From Gaiellasilicea sp963811885 (GTDB lineage Bacteria; Actinomycetota; Thermoleophilia; Gaiellales; Gaiellaceae): a stretch of 64,000 bases of DNA. Below the pieces are notes generated by a model, which was given only the letters and a program-made list of their open reading frames with translations, had not been told where the DNA came from and ran no database searches. Below, piece by piece: positions 42,923-53,615 of this stretch; within the stretch, counting starts at the first letter, position 1, and each line of letters starts with the position of its first letter. Location: positions 682,001 to 746,000 of the forward strand of contig CAWETB010000015.1 of the NCBI GenBank assembly GCA_963811885.1, written 5' to 3'. A program made the position numbers and the translations under genes.

Positions 42923-42973
42923 CTGGCAGCATCGCCTTGCCTCACCTCGCCCACTAGGACACGATCGGGTCTA
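42923..42973. repeat. Structured intergenic repeat, copy C (core only)
   Basis: CTGGCAGCATCGCC at the start and CACTAGGACACGATCGGGTC at the end match the core module of copies A, B and D. The 5' and 3' hairpins are absent. Confidence 0.6.
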
Positions 42974-43030
42974 TCCGAGCGGATCCAGTCGTTCCCGTCG
43001 CCGCCACTGGTGCTCGCTGATCAGCCCCGA

Positions 43031-43145
43031 GGAGTCTCCCCGGCGGCGGACTCAGAACCGCCGGGGGACTCAACTCGAGCGTGGAGAAGTCAGCTGGCAG
43101 CATCGCTTCGCCCCAGCTCGCCAGCTAGGACACAACTGGGTCAAC
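43031..43145. repeat. Structured intergenic repeat, copy D
   Basis: Nearly identical to 42479-42593 over about 115 bp: the GGAGTCTCCCCGGCGG hairpin, CTCAACTCGAGCGTGGAGAA, and the core ending GCTAGGACACAACTGGGTC. The copy-B 3' hairpin is not present. Confidence 0.7.
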
Positions 43146-43288
43146 CGCAGCGTCTCACGGATCAAGCCCGTCGCGCTGGCCGCCATTCGTGCTCGTTCAG
43201 AAGCAACGGCCCGTAGTTCGGTGCGCCCTTCGGGACGGGGATCCTCGAGCTGGCTACGACGCCCCGGGAGACATCCCGATTGCGGAGT

Positions 43289-43318
43289 GCGAAGGGCGCC
43301 TGCCAAGACGCCCTTCGC
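43289..43318 (-). terminator. Terminator hairpin of the secreted-protein gene at 43365
   Basis: Perfect 10-bp stem GCGAAGGGCG/CGCCCTTCGC with a 10-nt loop, 46 bp past the minus-strand stop. Confidence 0.7.
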
Positions 43319-43364
43319 TGTAACTCCGAAGCCGACACCGCGTCAGCGGCGTTGATAGATCGCT

Positions 43365-43833
43365 CTACGCCAGTTCAGCGCAGAGGTTTCGGCTTCGACC
43401 TTGCAGCGTGTAGCCCGGCACATCCGCCCGGAACGTGACGGTGCCCGAGGTGACAACCAGTGTTGCGGGCGCACCTGGTCCAAAGTCGCCCGCTTCGGCG
43501 AACAGAAGCGAGTTGCCGCGGAGAATGAACGGGTCACCACCTGAGCCGATGAAGACTGGCCCGGAGACGTTCACGGTGACGGACGTTCCCCGTTTCCAGA
43601 TTGACCGCTTCGACGATCAACCGGCCGCCGATGAACTCTCTGCCGTTGGCGAAAATGATCGCGAAGTTTTCGCTTACGAGGATGTTCAGCTGCACCATGA
43701 ACTCGTCGCAGAACTGCCCCGTGAACGTGGCCGGGGAGGGTGCTGGCACTTTGATCGGCTTCTCCGCCGAGGCAACGGGGACGAAAACCGCTAGGGCGAG
43801 AACCGCCGCAACAAAAACCATCTTCAGCCGCAT
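43365..43833 (-). CDS. Small secreted protein of unknown function (one frameshift)
   Basis: About 155 aa. Signal peptide (MVFVAAVLALAVFVPVASAE), then FTGQFCDEFMVQLNILVSEN and FAIIFANGREFIGGRLIVEA. After a break near 43585 comes VTVNVSGPVFIGSGGDPFIL, GNSLLFAEAGDFGPGAPATL and SGTVTFRADVPGYTLQG. It looks like a beta-sandwich protein exported to the surface. ATG 43833 has GAAAGGA 8 nt upstream. I recognise no family. Confidence 0.7.
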
Positions 43834-44156
43834 GTTGAAATCCTTTCGAATTGGAGGACACTTGGCTATCCGACTGGCAGGGGACTGGTGGCCCCCGACT
43901 AGAGTCCGGAGAGGATGACGTCGTGCCGCCGCAATCGGCCTCATGACACTGGAGGAAAACCGAAACCCCTTCTCCCTTGTGCCGCAGAGTACAAGGGAGG
44001 TGGATCCTTTCATCTCGGCACCAGAAACACAATCCGACCGCAAAACCGGCGTGCTCCCGCCACCGCCAGGGACGCAGCCACCCTATCGAGGGTGACTCGC
44101 TCGTTCGTCGATCGTTATCGCCAGGAGGCTGACCCCGTCCGCCAGGGCGCCGGTGT
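43834..44156. other. Intergenic region
   Basis: 323 bp between two minus-strand genes. It should hold the promoter of the 43365 gene. I see no gene or strong structure. Confidence 0.4.
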
Positions 44157-44372
44157 CTAGATCGGGGGCAGCATCACGTGCCATCCCATCGCGGCGGGCG
44201 AGCAGCCAGGATGGAAGTAGCCGTCGTCGCGGACGAGGTACTGGGTACCGATGGACGTATCAGTATCCATCGCGTGCGTTTTCAGGTACTCGACGGCAAA
44301 GGTCACGTCAGGGCCATTCGGATCGACTACTCCGCCGCAGAGTCGGCAGCGCGTGTTCTGCTCGTTGTCCAC
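44157..44372 (-). CDS. Small zinc-knuckle protein
   Basis: 71 aa from GTG 44372. Cys pairs in NTRCRLCGGVVDP and the later GYFHPGCSPAA suggest one bound zinc (C-x2-C ... H-x2-C). The rest (DVTFAVEYLKTHAMDTDTSI) is unremarkable. It resembles small HNH- or LIM-like zinc proteins but has no catalytic motif. It lies 154 bp downstream of tRNA-Asn on the same strand. Confidence 0.5.
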   Translation of the reverse strand: MDNEQNTRCRLCGGVVDPNGPDVTFAVEYLKTHAMDTDTSIGTQYLVRDDGYFHPGCSPAAMGWHVMLPPI

Positions 44373-44525
44373 TCCGAGACGGTGCCTGCGCGGTCGGACA
44401 GCCCGGCTTCGTCGACCTCGGCCCGAGGACAGCACCGGGGACGGCACTGTCTGCACTTTCGCGACCTCGTTGGCACGTCTGACCCGCACAACCATGCGGT
44501 TTCCGCATGGCCGCTCGACCCTGAA

Positions 44526-44598
<73 letters not shown>

Positions 44599-44633
44599 AC
44601 GACCGCGGAATTGTAGCGGCGCCGCGCGCGGTC

Positions 44634-47209
44634 TTACGGGTCGACGACGACCTTCGTCGACGGCGCCGGCGGCTTGAGCTTGGCGTTCTTGAGCGCCCGC
44701 GTCGCCTTCAGCGTGATGATCCCCGGCGAGACCTTCATCGTCTTCGTGCTCGTCTTGACGAGCACGATCACCTTCGCCCGCATCGTCCCGTTCTTCTGCA
44801 GGAGCTTCAGCGTCTTCAGGTTGAGCTTGATCGAGGCGTAGCCCTTCGCGCCCTTCTTGACGGTGAACGTCTTCTTGCCGAGCTTGAGCAGCGGCTTGGT
44901 CGCGCGCTCGAGCTCGACCGAGCCGGCGCAGCCGATCGGCGAGAGCTTCTGGCAGGTGACGAGCATCCGGGCCATCCCGTTGACGCCGATCGAGACCGTG
45001 CGCGGGCCGAGGATCATCCGCGGCACGAGCACCGAGGCCGGCTTGGCGACCGGGGGCTGGTGGTCGGTTCGTCGGATCGGTCGTCGGCGGCGCGTCCGGG
45101 CGGTCGCTGGCCTCGATCGATCCCTCGCCGCGGTTCTTCGTGATCGTCGCGTTGACGGCGTCGCCGATCACGACGAAGAACTCCTCGACGGGCTCGGCCT
45201 CCGTGTCGTCGACGATCGAGACGGCGATCGTCTTCGACTTCTCGCCCGGCTCGAACGTGAGCGTGCCGGTGCGCGCCGCGTAGTCGGAGCCGGCCTTCGC
45301 CGTGCCGTCGGTCGGTGTTGAAGCTGACCGTGACCGTCCGCAGCGTCGTGCCCGCGAGCGTGACCGTGAAGGTGGCGCCGCCGCCCTCCCTCCCGAGTCG
45401 TGTCGCTGATCGACAGCGAAGGGCGGTGCGTTCTTGTCGACGATCGTCCCGGCGCCCTCGCCGTCGAGGACGTTGCCGGCGGGACGCCGACGGGCCCGAG
45501 AGCACGACCTTCAGCGTCTCGTTCGTCCTCGGTGACCGCGTCGCCCGAGGACGGCGACGTCGATCGTCTTCGCCGTCTCGCCCGGAGCGAAGGTCAGCTC
45601 CCGCTGCCGGCGGTGTAGTCGCTGCCCGCCGTCGCGGTGCCGTCCGCGGTCGCCCAGTTGACCTTGACCTCGCGCCCGCTCGCCGGTGAGAGCGTGACGG
45701 TGAACGTCATGCGTCCCCGGCTCGTCGGCGGAGGCGTCGCCGATCGAGAGCTTCGAGTTGTTGTCGTCGTTCGTGATCGTCCCGGTCGCCGTCCTGACGA
45801 CCGCCCCGGTGGTCGGATTCAGCAGCTCGAGCTTGAACGACTCGTTGAGCTCGTCCAGCGTGTCGCCCTTGACCTTGATCGTGACTTCAGCACCGTCGAC
45901 GGCGTCCCGCGCCGCACGAGTTGAAGACGAGCGGGGCGCCGCCGACCTCGGTGAAGTCCGACGCCGTCGCCGTATCCGCGACGGTGCGGTAGTTGAAGGT
46001 GACCGCGGAGCGCGGGCAGGGCAGCGTCACGTCGAAGGCGAGGTCGGTCAGCCCGGAGTTGCCCTCGGCGACCGACGGGTTGTTCACGGTCGGCATCGGC
46101 GTCGAGTCGTCGTCGGTGATCGTGATCTCGCCCCGGTTGTCCGGCTCCGGCCCGGCGTTGTCCGGGTCGGTGAGGGCGACGGAGAACTTCTCGTTCGGCT
46201 CGAAGAGGGTGTCGCCGATCACCTTCACCGTGATCGTCTTGCTCGGTCTGCCCCGGCGCGTAGACGAGGCTGCCGCTGAGCGGCTGGTAGTCCGCCGGCG
46301 CCGCGTCGGTCGCCGTGCCCGGCGCCGTCGTGTAGAGCACGGTGATCGTCTTCCCGCTCGCGGCCGTCAGCTCGACCGTCATGACGGCGTCGACGGTGCC
46401 CGTGTTGCCCTCGGTGACCGTGACGTCCGCGATCGACTTGATCGACGGCTCCGCGTCGTCGTCGTTGATCGTGCCGGTGCCCGTGGCATCGGACACGTTC
46501 ACGTTGGCCGAGGCGTTCGACAGGTTGAGCGTGAAGGTCTCGTTGTTCTCGTTCAGCGCGGGCGTCTCGTCGATCGTCGGGACGTCGACGGTCTTCGTCG
46601 TCTGGCCCGGCGTGAACGTCAGGACCGTCGCCGACGCCGCGGTGTAGTCGCCCGGCGCGACGGCGCTCCCGTTCGCAGTGGCGTAGTTGACCGTGACGTT
46701 GCTCGCCGCGGGCTGCGACAGCGAGATCGTGAAGCGGCCGGCGTCGCCCTCGTTCGGCGACGACCCGTTGTTGATCGAGAGCGCCGGCGTGTCGTCGTCG
46801 ATGATCGTCGTCGTCACCGACGTCGCTGCGGCATCCAGCGTCGCGCGCTCCGGGTCCGAGAGCGAAACGATGAACGGCTCGTTGACCTCGTCCGTCGTGT
46901 CCTGGGTCGCCTGGACCGTGAACGTCTTGCTGCCGCCCTTGGGCACGGTCAGCGTGTCCGGCGTGATCGCGTAGTCGCCGGCAGCTCGTCGGCCCGCTCG
47001 GGGCCGCGTTGAACTTGACCGTCGCGTCGGCGTCCGTGCCGTCGGTCAGGCTGACCGTGTACGTCGCCGTCGCGCCCTCGTTGACCGTCGCCGGTCCGGT
47101 GATCGAAAGCTTCTGCGCGTCGTCGGCGCCGGCCTGCCCGGGAAGCGCGATCAGGCAGCACGAGGAGCACCCCGGCGGCGCCGAGCCGGCGAACGTTCGC
47201 GCGCGTCAT
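44634..47209 (-). CDS. Secreted multi-domain Calx-beta protein (at least seven frameshifts)
   Basis: About 855 aa if frames are joined. A signal peptide (RLGAAGVLLVL, then LIALPGQAGADD in the next frame) precedes about six Calx-beta repeats, each ending in a Ca-binding DDD/NDD motif: VTTTIIDDDTPALSI; GTINDDDAEPSI; GEITITDDDSTPMP; and later ones in other frames. The C-terminal 130 residues (TVSIGVNGMARMLVTCQKLS; KLGKKTFTVKKGAKGYASIK) form another beta domain. It is probably a Ca-dependent adhesion or matrix protein. The clean frames are 45819-46946 and 44634-45032. Confidence 0.8.
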
Positions 47210-47382
47210 CTCAAGCCTCCCCCAAGCACGTCGCCTTGGTGTACCACGATTACGGTTCGAAAAAAAGGTTGGCGCAGAAAACCTACCCGGGAGGAGAGGC
47301 GTCGCTCATGCCGTCCGGGGTCGCTGCCGATACTGCAACTCGGAGGCAACTTTTGTTTCCTCCGCTCGTAGATCCAAAGGAA
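47210..47382. other. Divergent promoter region with a possible transcribed leader
   Basis: Between the Calx-beta gene and the Pro/Ala-rich gene. It contains GGAGG...CCTCC (47343-47363) and, on the minus strand, AGGTT...AACCT followed by seven T. It may contain a short RNA ending at the hairpin 47383-47413. Confidence 0.35.
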
Positions 47383-47413
47383 CGAAAGACCCCGGCCCCA
47401 CCGGGGTCTTTCG
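47383..47413 (+). terminator. Perfect 13-bp hairpin, attenuator or sRNA terminator
   Basis: Arms CGAAAGACCCCGG and CCGGGGTCTTTCG, 5-nt loop CCCCA. No plus-strand gene ends before it. It lies 80 bp upstream of the TTG at 47493, so it could end a leader RNA or attenuate the next gene. Confidence 0.55.
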
Positions 47414-47492
47414 TATGAGAGAGTTCCCTTGCTCGGACGAACAAACTGCGGTAAGAACGTGGGGGCCATTCGGTCACCTAGAGGAGACTCCG

Positions 47493-48641
47493 TTGGCGGC
47501 AAGGGGGAATCGGTTGGTTGGTGTAGCGCGTCTCGGCGTCGCGTTCGTCGCGACTGCTGCGGTCGCGCTCGGGCAGGCAATGCCTGCGTTCGCCGAGGAG
47601 GCTGCGCCGTCGGCGTCTGCCGAGGCCGCTCCCGCCGAGACGGCGACCGCAGAGACACCCTCCACAACGACCGCGACCGAGCACACCGGCACTCAGTCCG
47701 CGCCTGCGGACGCGACGCCCACACCGGCCGCCACGGAGCCCGAGACGAAGCCCGACGCGACGCCGGCGGCGGACACCAAGCCGGCGAGCACCGAGCCCGC
47801 CCCTGAGAGCACGCCTTCGAGCAGCACCCCCTCGAGCGGCACGCCCTCCGCGACCACGCCGGCCGAGACCGCACCCGCCACGAGCGAGCCGGCAGCGGTG
47901 CCGAAGGACGCGGTCAAGCTCGAGCCGGCAGCTCCGCCTGCGGCGCCCGCCGCCGCTGCTCCGGCCGCCCCCGCGCCTCAGCCCGCCGCGCCCGCAGCGG
48001 CGGCGCCGGCAAACCCCACGATCACCCTCCAGGTCGAGCAGGCCGCCGAGCCCGCGCCGTCCGAGGCGGCGAGCGCCGAGGCCGCGAGCGCGGCGACCGC
48101 CCTGATCGTCAGCTTCCGGCCGCGCGCCGGCATCTCCTTGCTCCCCGCCGAGGAGCCGGCGGTCACGACCGTCCGGTCGATCCGCAAGGCGCGCGCCATC
48201 GGCAAGCAGCTCGTCCGGGGAACCTGCGCCCGGCCTGCCGCCCGCGTGCCGCTTTCGGATCGCTGCGTCGAGGCACGTGCGTTCGCCGTTCTGCGTGCCA
48301 CCTTCACCGCCTCGCCCAGCCAGGAGGTGCGGGCCGCCATCGAGCGGGTCGCCCGGGTGACGAGCCGAAGTGTCGACGCACGGCCGCCGCCGGCGTCGAA
48401 GGCCGCCAAGAAACACACGGTGGCAGAGGTACGACCGACCATCCCCTTCGGCAACTCCGGTCAGGGCGTCGCCAACGACGGCTTCAGCGGCTCGCCCGGA
48501 TCGGCTTCGTCGTCCCGCCTGTTCGCGGTTGCGGCAGCCCCCTTGCGGGTGCCGCTGCCGTTCCGGTTCGCCCGCGTCCGCGTGCCCAGCACGCGTCCGC
48601 ACGGCGTGATCGCAGCTCCTCCCACCGCTCGACCCGGATAG
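47493..48641 (+). CDS. Secreted Ala/Pro/Thr-rich protein
   Basis: 382 aa. Signal peptide (RLGVAFVATAAVALGQAMPAFA), then about 170 residues of low-complexity Ala/Pro/Thr/Ser/Glu sequence (TPTPAATEPETKPDA; PAAPAAAAPAAPAPQP), a likely wall-spanning linker. The C-terminal third has RSIRKARAIGKQLVRGTCAR and two more Cys, then a basic tail. TTG 47493 is chosen because GAGGAGA lies 6 nt upstream and the signal peptide follows. No known domain is recognised. Confidence 0.6.
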   Translation: MAARGNRLVGVARLGVAFVATAAVALGQAMPAFAEEAAPSASAEAAPAETATAETPSTTTATEHTGTQSAPADATPTPAATEPETKPDATPAADTKPASTEPAPESTPSSSTPSSGTPSATTPAETAPATSEPAAVPKDAVKLEPAAPPAAPAAAAPAAPAPQPAAPAAAAPANPTITLQVEQAAEPAPSEAASAEAASAATALIVSFRPRAGISLLPAEEPAVTTVRSIRKARAIGKQLVRGTCARPAARVPLSDRCVEARAFAVLRATFTASPSQEVRAAIERVARVTSRSVDARPPPASKAAKKHTVAEVRPTIPFGNSGQGVANDGFSGSPGSASSSRLFAVAAAPLRVPLPFRFARVRVPSTRPHGVIAAPPTARPG

Positions 48642-48745
48642 CCCCCTCCACGATTCCAAAAGCCGCCGGCCGGGAAGATCCATGGCCGGCTGTGAGTCGT
48701 GTTCAAGGAGAGGGCAGATGTCCTGGAAGAAGGTATGGAGGATTG

Positions 48746-49531
48746 ATGAACGACGAATCGTTCGATAGACCACGCAGGAAGGCAGTCGCGCTCGACCCAC
48801 ATCCGCTGTGTCACACCGCGCTCGCGACGCTGCTGGCTCGCTTCGACATCGACCTGGTCGGTGCGGCGACGTCGACGAGAACGGCCGAGACGCTCCTGCA
48901 GGAGCACCAGCCCGACCTGCTCGTGATGGAGATCGATCTCGCGGAGGGCCACGAGGCCGCACTGCGGATGATCTCGAGCGGGCGCAACCGCTGTCCGAAG
49001 CTGACGGTGATCGTCCTCTCGGGGACAGCCGATCGCTGTGTCATCGACGCCGCGTTCGACAGCGGCGCGGCTGCGTACGTGCTGAAGACGTCCGACCCGG
49101 ACGCGATCGCCACGGCGATCCGGCAGGCGTTCGAGCCGTCCGTCTTCCTGGCACGGCCGCAGGAGCGTCCGGTCCCGACGACGGACAACCAGCTGCTCGC
49201 CAAGCTGACCCGCCGCGAGCTCGAGATCCTCCAGCTCGTCTCAGGAGGACGCTCGAACCGCCAGGTCGCGGAGATCCTCTGGGTCGCCGACCAGACGGTG
49301 AAGTTCCACCTCGCGAACATCTACCGCAAGCTCGGCGTCCGCAGCCGCTTCGAGGCGGCGCGCTGGGCGCGTGAGAGCGGGATCCTCGACGTGGTGGTCG
49401 AGCCCGACTCCGGGGAAGCGATGTCCGAAGGCTCGGGGAACGGCGGCGTCTCACGCGCGCTCGTTCCGCTCCGCAGCCCGCGGACGCGGCCGAGGGGCGT
49501 TACCGGAAGGTACGGGGAAACATCGCGATGA
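48746..49531 (+). CDS. NarL/LuxR-type regulator with a Glu at the phospho-acceptor site
   Basis: 261 aa. Receiver domain about 12-130: KAVALDPHPLCHTALATLL; PDLLVMEIDLAEGHEAAL; LTVIVLSGTADRCV; AAYVLKTSDPDA. The Asp of the family motif (LMDI) is Glu here (VMEID), which would mimic phosphorylation. The LuxR HTH (LTRRELEILQLVSGGRSNRQ; EILWVADQTVKFHLANIYRK) is intact. ATG 48746 has GGAGG upstream. The 3' end overlaps the convergent subtilase gene by 32 bp. Confidence 0.84.
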   Translation: MNDESFDRPRRKAVALDPHPLCHTALATLLARFDIDLVGAATSTRTAETLLQEHQPDLLVMEIDLAEGHEAALRMISSGRNRCPKLTVIVLSGTADRCVIDAAFDSGAAAYVLKTSDPDAIATAIRQAFEPSVFLARPQERPVPTTDNQLLAKLTRRELEILQLVSGGRSNRQVAEILWVADQTVKFHLANIYRKLGVRSRFEAARWARESGILDVVVEPDSGEAMSEGSGNGGVSRALVPLRSPRTRPRGVTGRYGETSR

Positions 49532-50775
49532 CACCCAACGAGTACTGCCGAGTCCGGGCACCGCGGCACTGAACCTCCGCGGTGTACCGGCCGGCAGTGA
49601 CCCGGACGGAGAGGCTGATCAGATTCTTGACGGCGGGCGCGGCGACTGTGAGCTCGCGCGCCGAGTTGAGCGAGAGCGAGCATGAGGACGCGAGCGGCGT
49701 GAGCAGCTGCAGCTCGAACCGCCCCTTCCCGACCCGGAAGGTCGAGCGGAACCCCCGTTTGAACGTGCCCGTCTCGAAGAGCGTCTGCCTGGTGAAGAGC
49801 TGGCCCGGCGCCGGCGTCGGCACCCGAGGTGTCGACGTGACCGGCGGCGTCGCCGCTGCCGGGGCCGCGGTGCTCAGCAGGCCGAGCCAGCGGAACGCGG
49901 CGACGGGATCGACCCGGCCGTAGGCGACGCCCACCACCGGCCTGGCGGTCACGCGAAGCGCCGCGACGACCTGGCTGCCGGTGAGACTCGGATTCCGCGA
50001 GAGGATCAGGCCCGCGACTGCGGCCACCACGGCGGGCGTGAACGAGGTGCCGCAGATCGTGCCGGGCGGCGTCGACACGTCCTCGACCATCTGGCACCCC
50101 GGGGCCGTCAGGCTCACCCAGGGACCGAAGCTCGACCAGAAGTAGAGGGCGTCGAGATCGTCCGTCGCTCCCACGGCGAGAACGCCGGGGTACGCCCCTG
50201 GATACGTGCGGCGCTTCCGTGCCGGCGTTCCCGGCCGACGCGACCACGATCACGTCGCGGTCGATCGCGTACTTCACGGCCGCCGCCTCCGCGGCGTCGG
50301 GGCTGCCCGGATGGCTCAGGCTGACGTTGATGATCCGCGCGCCGGCGTCGACCGCATACCGGATCCCGGCGGCGATCCGGCCGGGACTGGCCGAGCCGTT
50401 CGCGCTCACCCGGATCGGCATCACCCGGCAGCCCCAGCAGTGCCCCGCCATCCCGATCTGGTTGTTGCCGCGCGCGGCGATCACGCTGGCGACGCGGGAG
50501 CCGTGACCGTGCGTGTCCTGGGGCTCGTAGTCGTTGTCGACGAAGTCGTAGCCCGGGACGAACGCGTCCTGGAGATCCGGGATCACGTTGGCGCCGGTGT
50601 CGATCGTGGCGATCACGACGCTCGGATCGCCGGTCGTCGTCTCCCACACCTGCGGCAGCCCGATCTGCCGTGGGCCCGGCTGATCGGCCCAGACGGGATC
50701 GTTCGGCTGGACCGCGGCGCCCGCACTGCCCGTGAGCGCAAGCGTCGCCAGGCCCATGAGCAGTCGCCGCATCAT
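49500..50775 (-). CDS. Secreted subtilisin-like peptidase (S8), one frameshift
   Basis: About 425 aa. Signal peptide (LLMGLATLALTGSAGAA), then the S8 domain with Asp in VVIATIDTGANVIPDL, His in DTHGHGSRVASVIAARG and Ser in CGTSFTPAVVAAVAG. A Cys pair (AGHCWGCRVMPIRV) follows the His motif, as in the paralogue at 53939. An extra base near 50206 separates ASAGNAGTEAPH from YPGAYPGVLAVGATDDL. The C-terminal 130 residues look like a beta domain. ATG 50775 is 11 nt after TACACT. Confidence 0.85.
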
Positions 50776-51107
50776 CCGGCCCGCAGTGTAGAAACGAAAT
50801 CCGGCCGGACGGAAGGTGTTCCGGCAAAGACCGCCCGATGTCGGGGTCCTGTGGCCTTTTAAACCTCGGTTTCGGGTGGGTTTTACTGTTCTGCGGCCAA
50901 CATTTCCTGACCTGAAACCTACCCGCGACACCCTTGCTTCGAGACCCCTCAGGGTTTAGAACCAAGTGTTGCGTAACCAGCTAGTTCGCCGACTAGGACT
51001 GACCGGAAAGGAGGACGCACGGGGAGAGGCCGAACCGATGGTCAGAGCTGTGTCAGGTTCATCAGCAACACATCCTTTGGGTATCTACGAGTGGGGGAAA
51101 CACCAAT
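50776..51107. other. Divergent promoter region of the subtilase and the large secreted protein
   Basis: 332 bp. A TACACT box lies 9 nt before ATG 50775 on the minus strand. The plus-strand gene has a leader including GGAAAGGAGG (51002-51011), which is too far from ATG 51108 to serve it. No gene is supported. Confidence 0.4.
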
Positions 51108-53504
51108 ATGCGTACAAAACTGAAGCTGGTGCTGGTACTCGCTTCGCTCGGGGCGCTCGGCGTCCTGGCGATGGCGAGCACCGCGTCGGCAGGGGGTACA
51201 CGGGCGCCGTGGTTCGCCGCGGGCGACCCGATGGAGACCAACATCCCGTACGTCGCATGGGCCGGCGAGGAGATTCGCCTCGTCAAGTGCATCGACGATC
51301 CGAAGGGCGAGTGGGAAGGGACGAGTGCCGAGTGGGCCATCGTCGACTCCTCCGTCCGGCAGCGCAGCGGTGATCTGCGTGACCCGGTCTTCTTCGACGA
51401 CACCGACCGGCGCACCGGCGACTTCGCCGGCGGCGGCGAGCAGGCCGATCGCACCTGTTGGGCGATCGACGTCGACTCGGTGAACCCGGGCATGACCCGG
51501 ATCAAGATGGCTGTCGACGGCAACGAGGGCACCCCTGGTAGCCCCGTGCTCAAGCACGACTTCCTCGTCATCTGGCTCGACATGAGCGCCCCGGTCCTGA
51601 CGGAGCTCAGCAGCACGGCCTTCCCGGGCTACGCCGTTGGCGATCCGCTCGGCGACGGGAACTTCACGCCCGCTGGTGGGAAGTACACGAACGGCCTGAT
51701 CCGCGCGCGGGTCACCGGCTCGTTCACTGACCTCCATGGCGCCGCTCGGACGCTTCCCGCCGACTGGGCATCGCTTGCCGGCCGGTACGCGTTCGATCTC
51801 GGCGGGTACAACCCGTCGGCGTGGGACATCCACGACGACGACCTCGCAACCGAGGGTCACACCGCAACGAGCATGTGCGGTGGCGTCGCTGCGATCGACG
51901 CAGTCGACAACTGCCTCGGCGGCAATGAGGTCGGCCGCTTCTCGCGCGTCATCGGCGGGACGGGCCTCCTCAACGGCGAGACCGTTCGGTCCGTTCGATC
52001 CCGCCAGGCCGGACACGTCGTTCCTGCCTGACGGCAAGCTGGACGCCGGCGACGCACCGATGCCGGCTGCCCGGATCGACGTCAACCTGACGGGCACCGT
52101 CGGCGCCCTCGTCGCGGCTGACAAGCACGTGCTCTACAGCCGCAACAGGACCGGCTCTGCATCGGCTGCTGTTCCCGAACAACGCGCATAACCTCTATGC
52201 GCCGTTCTACGTGTCGGCACTGCCGGGCGACTTCTCGCAGATCCGGCCGGGCTACACGTCCTCCGGAACGACGGGACCGATCGCCAACAACTTCCCGGGT
52301 TACCAGACCGAGGGAATCCTCAACCAGGGCGTCCGCGGTTATCACTACTGGGACTTCCTGAACACCACGCGGCGCAACGGGTTCAACGCGTGCCGCGACG
52401 TGGGTGGAACCGGTCAGTTCGGCGACGGGACGTTCATCCCGCGGCCGACCGGTATCGACTCCGCGACCGTGTACACGGATGAGCACGGCGAGGCGATCCT
52501 GCAGTTCAACCCGGATGCCGGCGCAACGCTGACTCCGGACTCGAACGGCCGCTGCGACCTCGGTGAGGTCGGACCGGCTGCACTGCTCGGCTCGGCGACG
52601 ATCTCGGCCGAGGCACTCGACCCGTACCAGCTGACGTTCAACGATCCTCGCCTCAGCAACACGCTGACGAAGAACGTGTTCGAGCTGGCCGGCAAGAGCC
52701 TCGACTGCGTCGCGAAGTCGCCGATCGAGGCGTTCTGCGTCGAGGTCATCCGCGACATCCGCGGTAACCCCGTCTCGGGCGCCGAGGTCTCGTTCACCCG
52801 CGAGCCGCGTGGCCTGATCATTCCGGCCGGCGATCGCCTTCGGTGGTTACGACACGCGTCGGTCAGACCGTCGTGTCGGCGTCCGACGGACGAGGTCGTC
52901 ATCCGGACGAACGCTCTCGGCCAGGCAGGCATCGAGATCAAGAGCACGCTGCCGGGTCTCGTCGACGTGGATGCCGAGAACATCGGCACCCGCAACGGCG
53001 GCTTCGGCGTCCAGCGTGTTCGCTGCCTCCGGTTCGCCGGTAACGGCACCACGCTCCCGACGGACGGCGCCGACCTGCGTCGCCCCGACGGACGGCGGCA
53101 CGCCGATCCCGACGCCGACCGCCGGTGTCACCCCGCCGCGCGGTGACGCCGCAGCAGCGGTCGCAGCACGCCCGCGTCGACGGCCTCGACCGCCACGGTC
53201 GTGAGCCTCGCCGGCAACCCGGTGCCCGCAGCTGCAGGCGCCGGCCGCTCAGAAGCCGACCGCAAAGGCGGCAGCTCTCAAGCTGACGTCCGCGCGCCTC
53301 GTCTTCCAGGGTGGCAAGCGGTACCTGGTCGTGCGCGTCAACGGCGCGGCCAAGCAGGCCAAGGTCCGGATCACGCTCGTGATGCGGACCGGGAAGGCGA
53401 CGAAGCCGGTCGTGCGCACCATTCGCACGAACGCGGCTGTCCGCGTCGCCAACCTGCAGGTCAGCAAGCACGTCCGGACGGTCAGGGTCTCGCTGGCTCG
53501 CTAG
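51108..53504 (+). CDS. Large secreted protein with an Ig-like (Big_1-type) region (about five frameshifts)
   Basis: About 795 aa. Signal peptide (LVLVLASLGALGVLAMASTASA). The clean first frame runs to about 51990. Then GPFDPARPDTSFLPDGKLDA, and from about 52170 a long frame (NNAHNLYAPFYVSALPGDFS; PFEVIRDIRGNPVSGAEVSF-type Ig strand; RTNALGQAGIEIKSTLPGLV). The final segment is LKLTSARLVFQGGKRYLVVR through VRTVRVSLAR. Frame breaks lie near 51985, 52165, 52840, 53060 and 53150-53270. I recognise no family for the first 500 residues. It is probably a surface protein and may be a substrate of the flanking subtilases. Confidence 0.7.
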
Positions 53505-53526
53505 CGCTACTCGAACCACCGGTAAC

Positions 53527-53557
53527 GAGGAGGGGCCCGCATCGCGGGCCCCTCCTC
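53527..53557 (+). terminator. Terminator hairpin of the large secreted protein gene
   Basis: Perfect 14-bp stem GAGGAGGGGCCCGC/GCGGGCCCCTCCTC with loop ATC, 22 bp after the stop and followed by TAT. Confidence 0.85.
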
Positions 53558-53615
53558 TATCGTGGCTCCCGCAGCCACGCGCCACTCGTTCACAGACAAC
53601 TGGGGGGATTCACAC

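Noticed and set aside
42640..42954. 104-aa open frame on the minus strand inside the repeat region.
   Set aside because: Arg/Pro/Ser-rich shadow composition, no ribosome site, and it runs through the repeat hairpin.
42479..43145. Repeats considered as a CRISPR array.
   Set aside because: Unit spacing is irregular (385 and 170 bp), units differ in length, and no cas genes are present.
50990..51060. Possible c-di-GMP-I (GEMM) riboswitch: GGAAAGG, GACGCA, GGCC and ATGG appear in the expected order upstream of the secreted-protein gene.
   Set aside because: The tetraloop receptor and the GGUAG...GGGUUACC strand are absent, and the stems do not pair properly. The match is to short pieces only.
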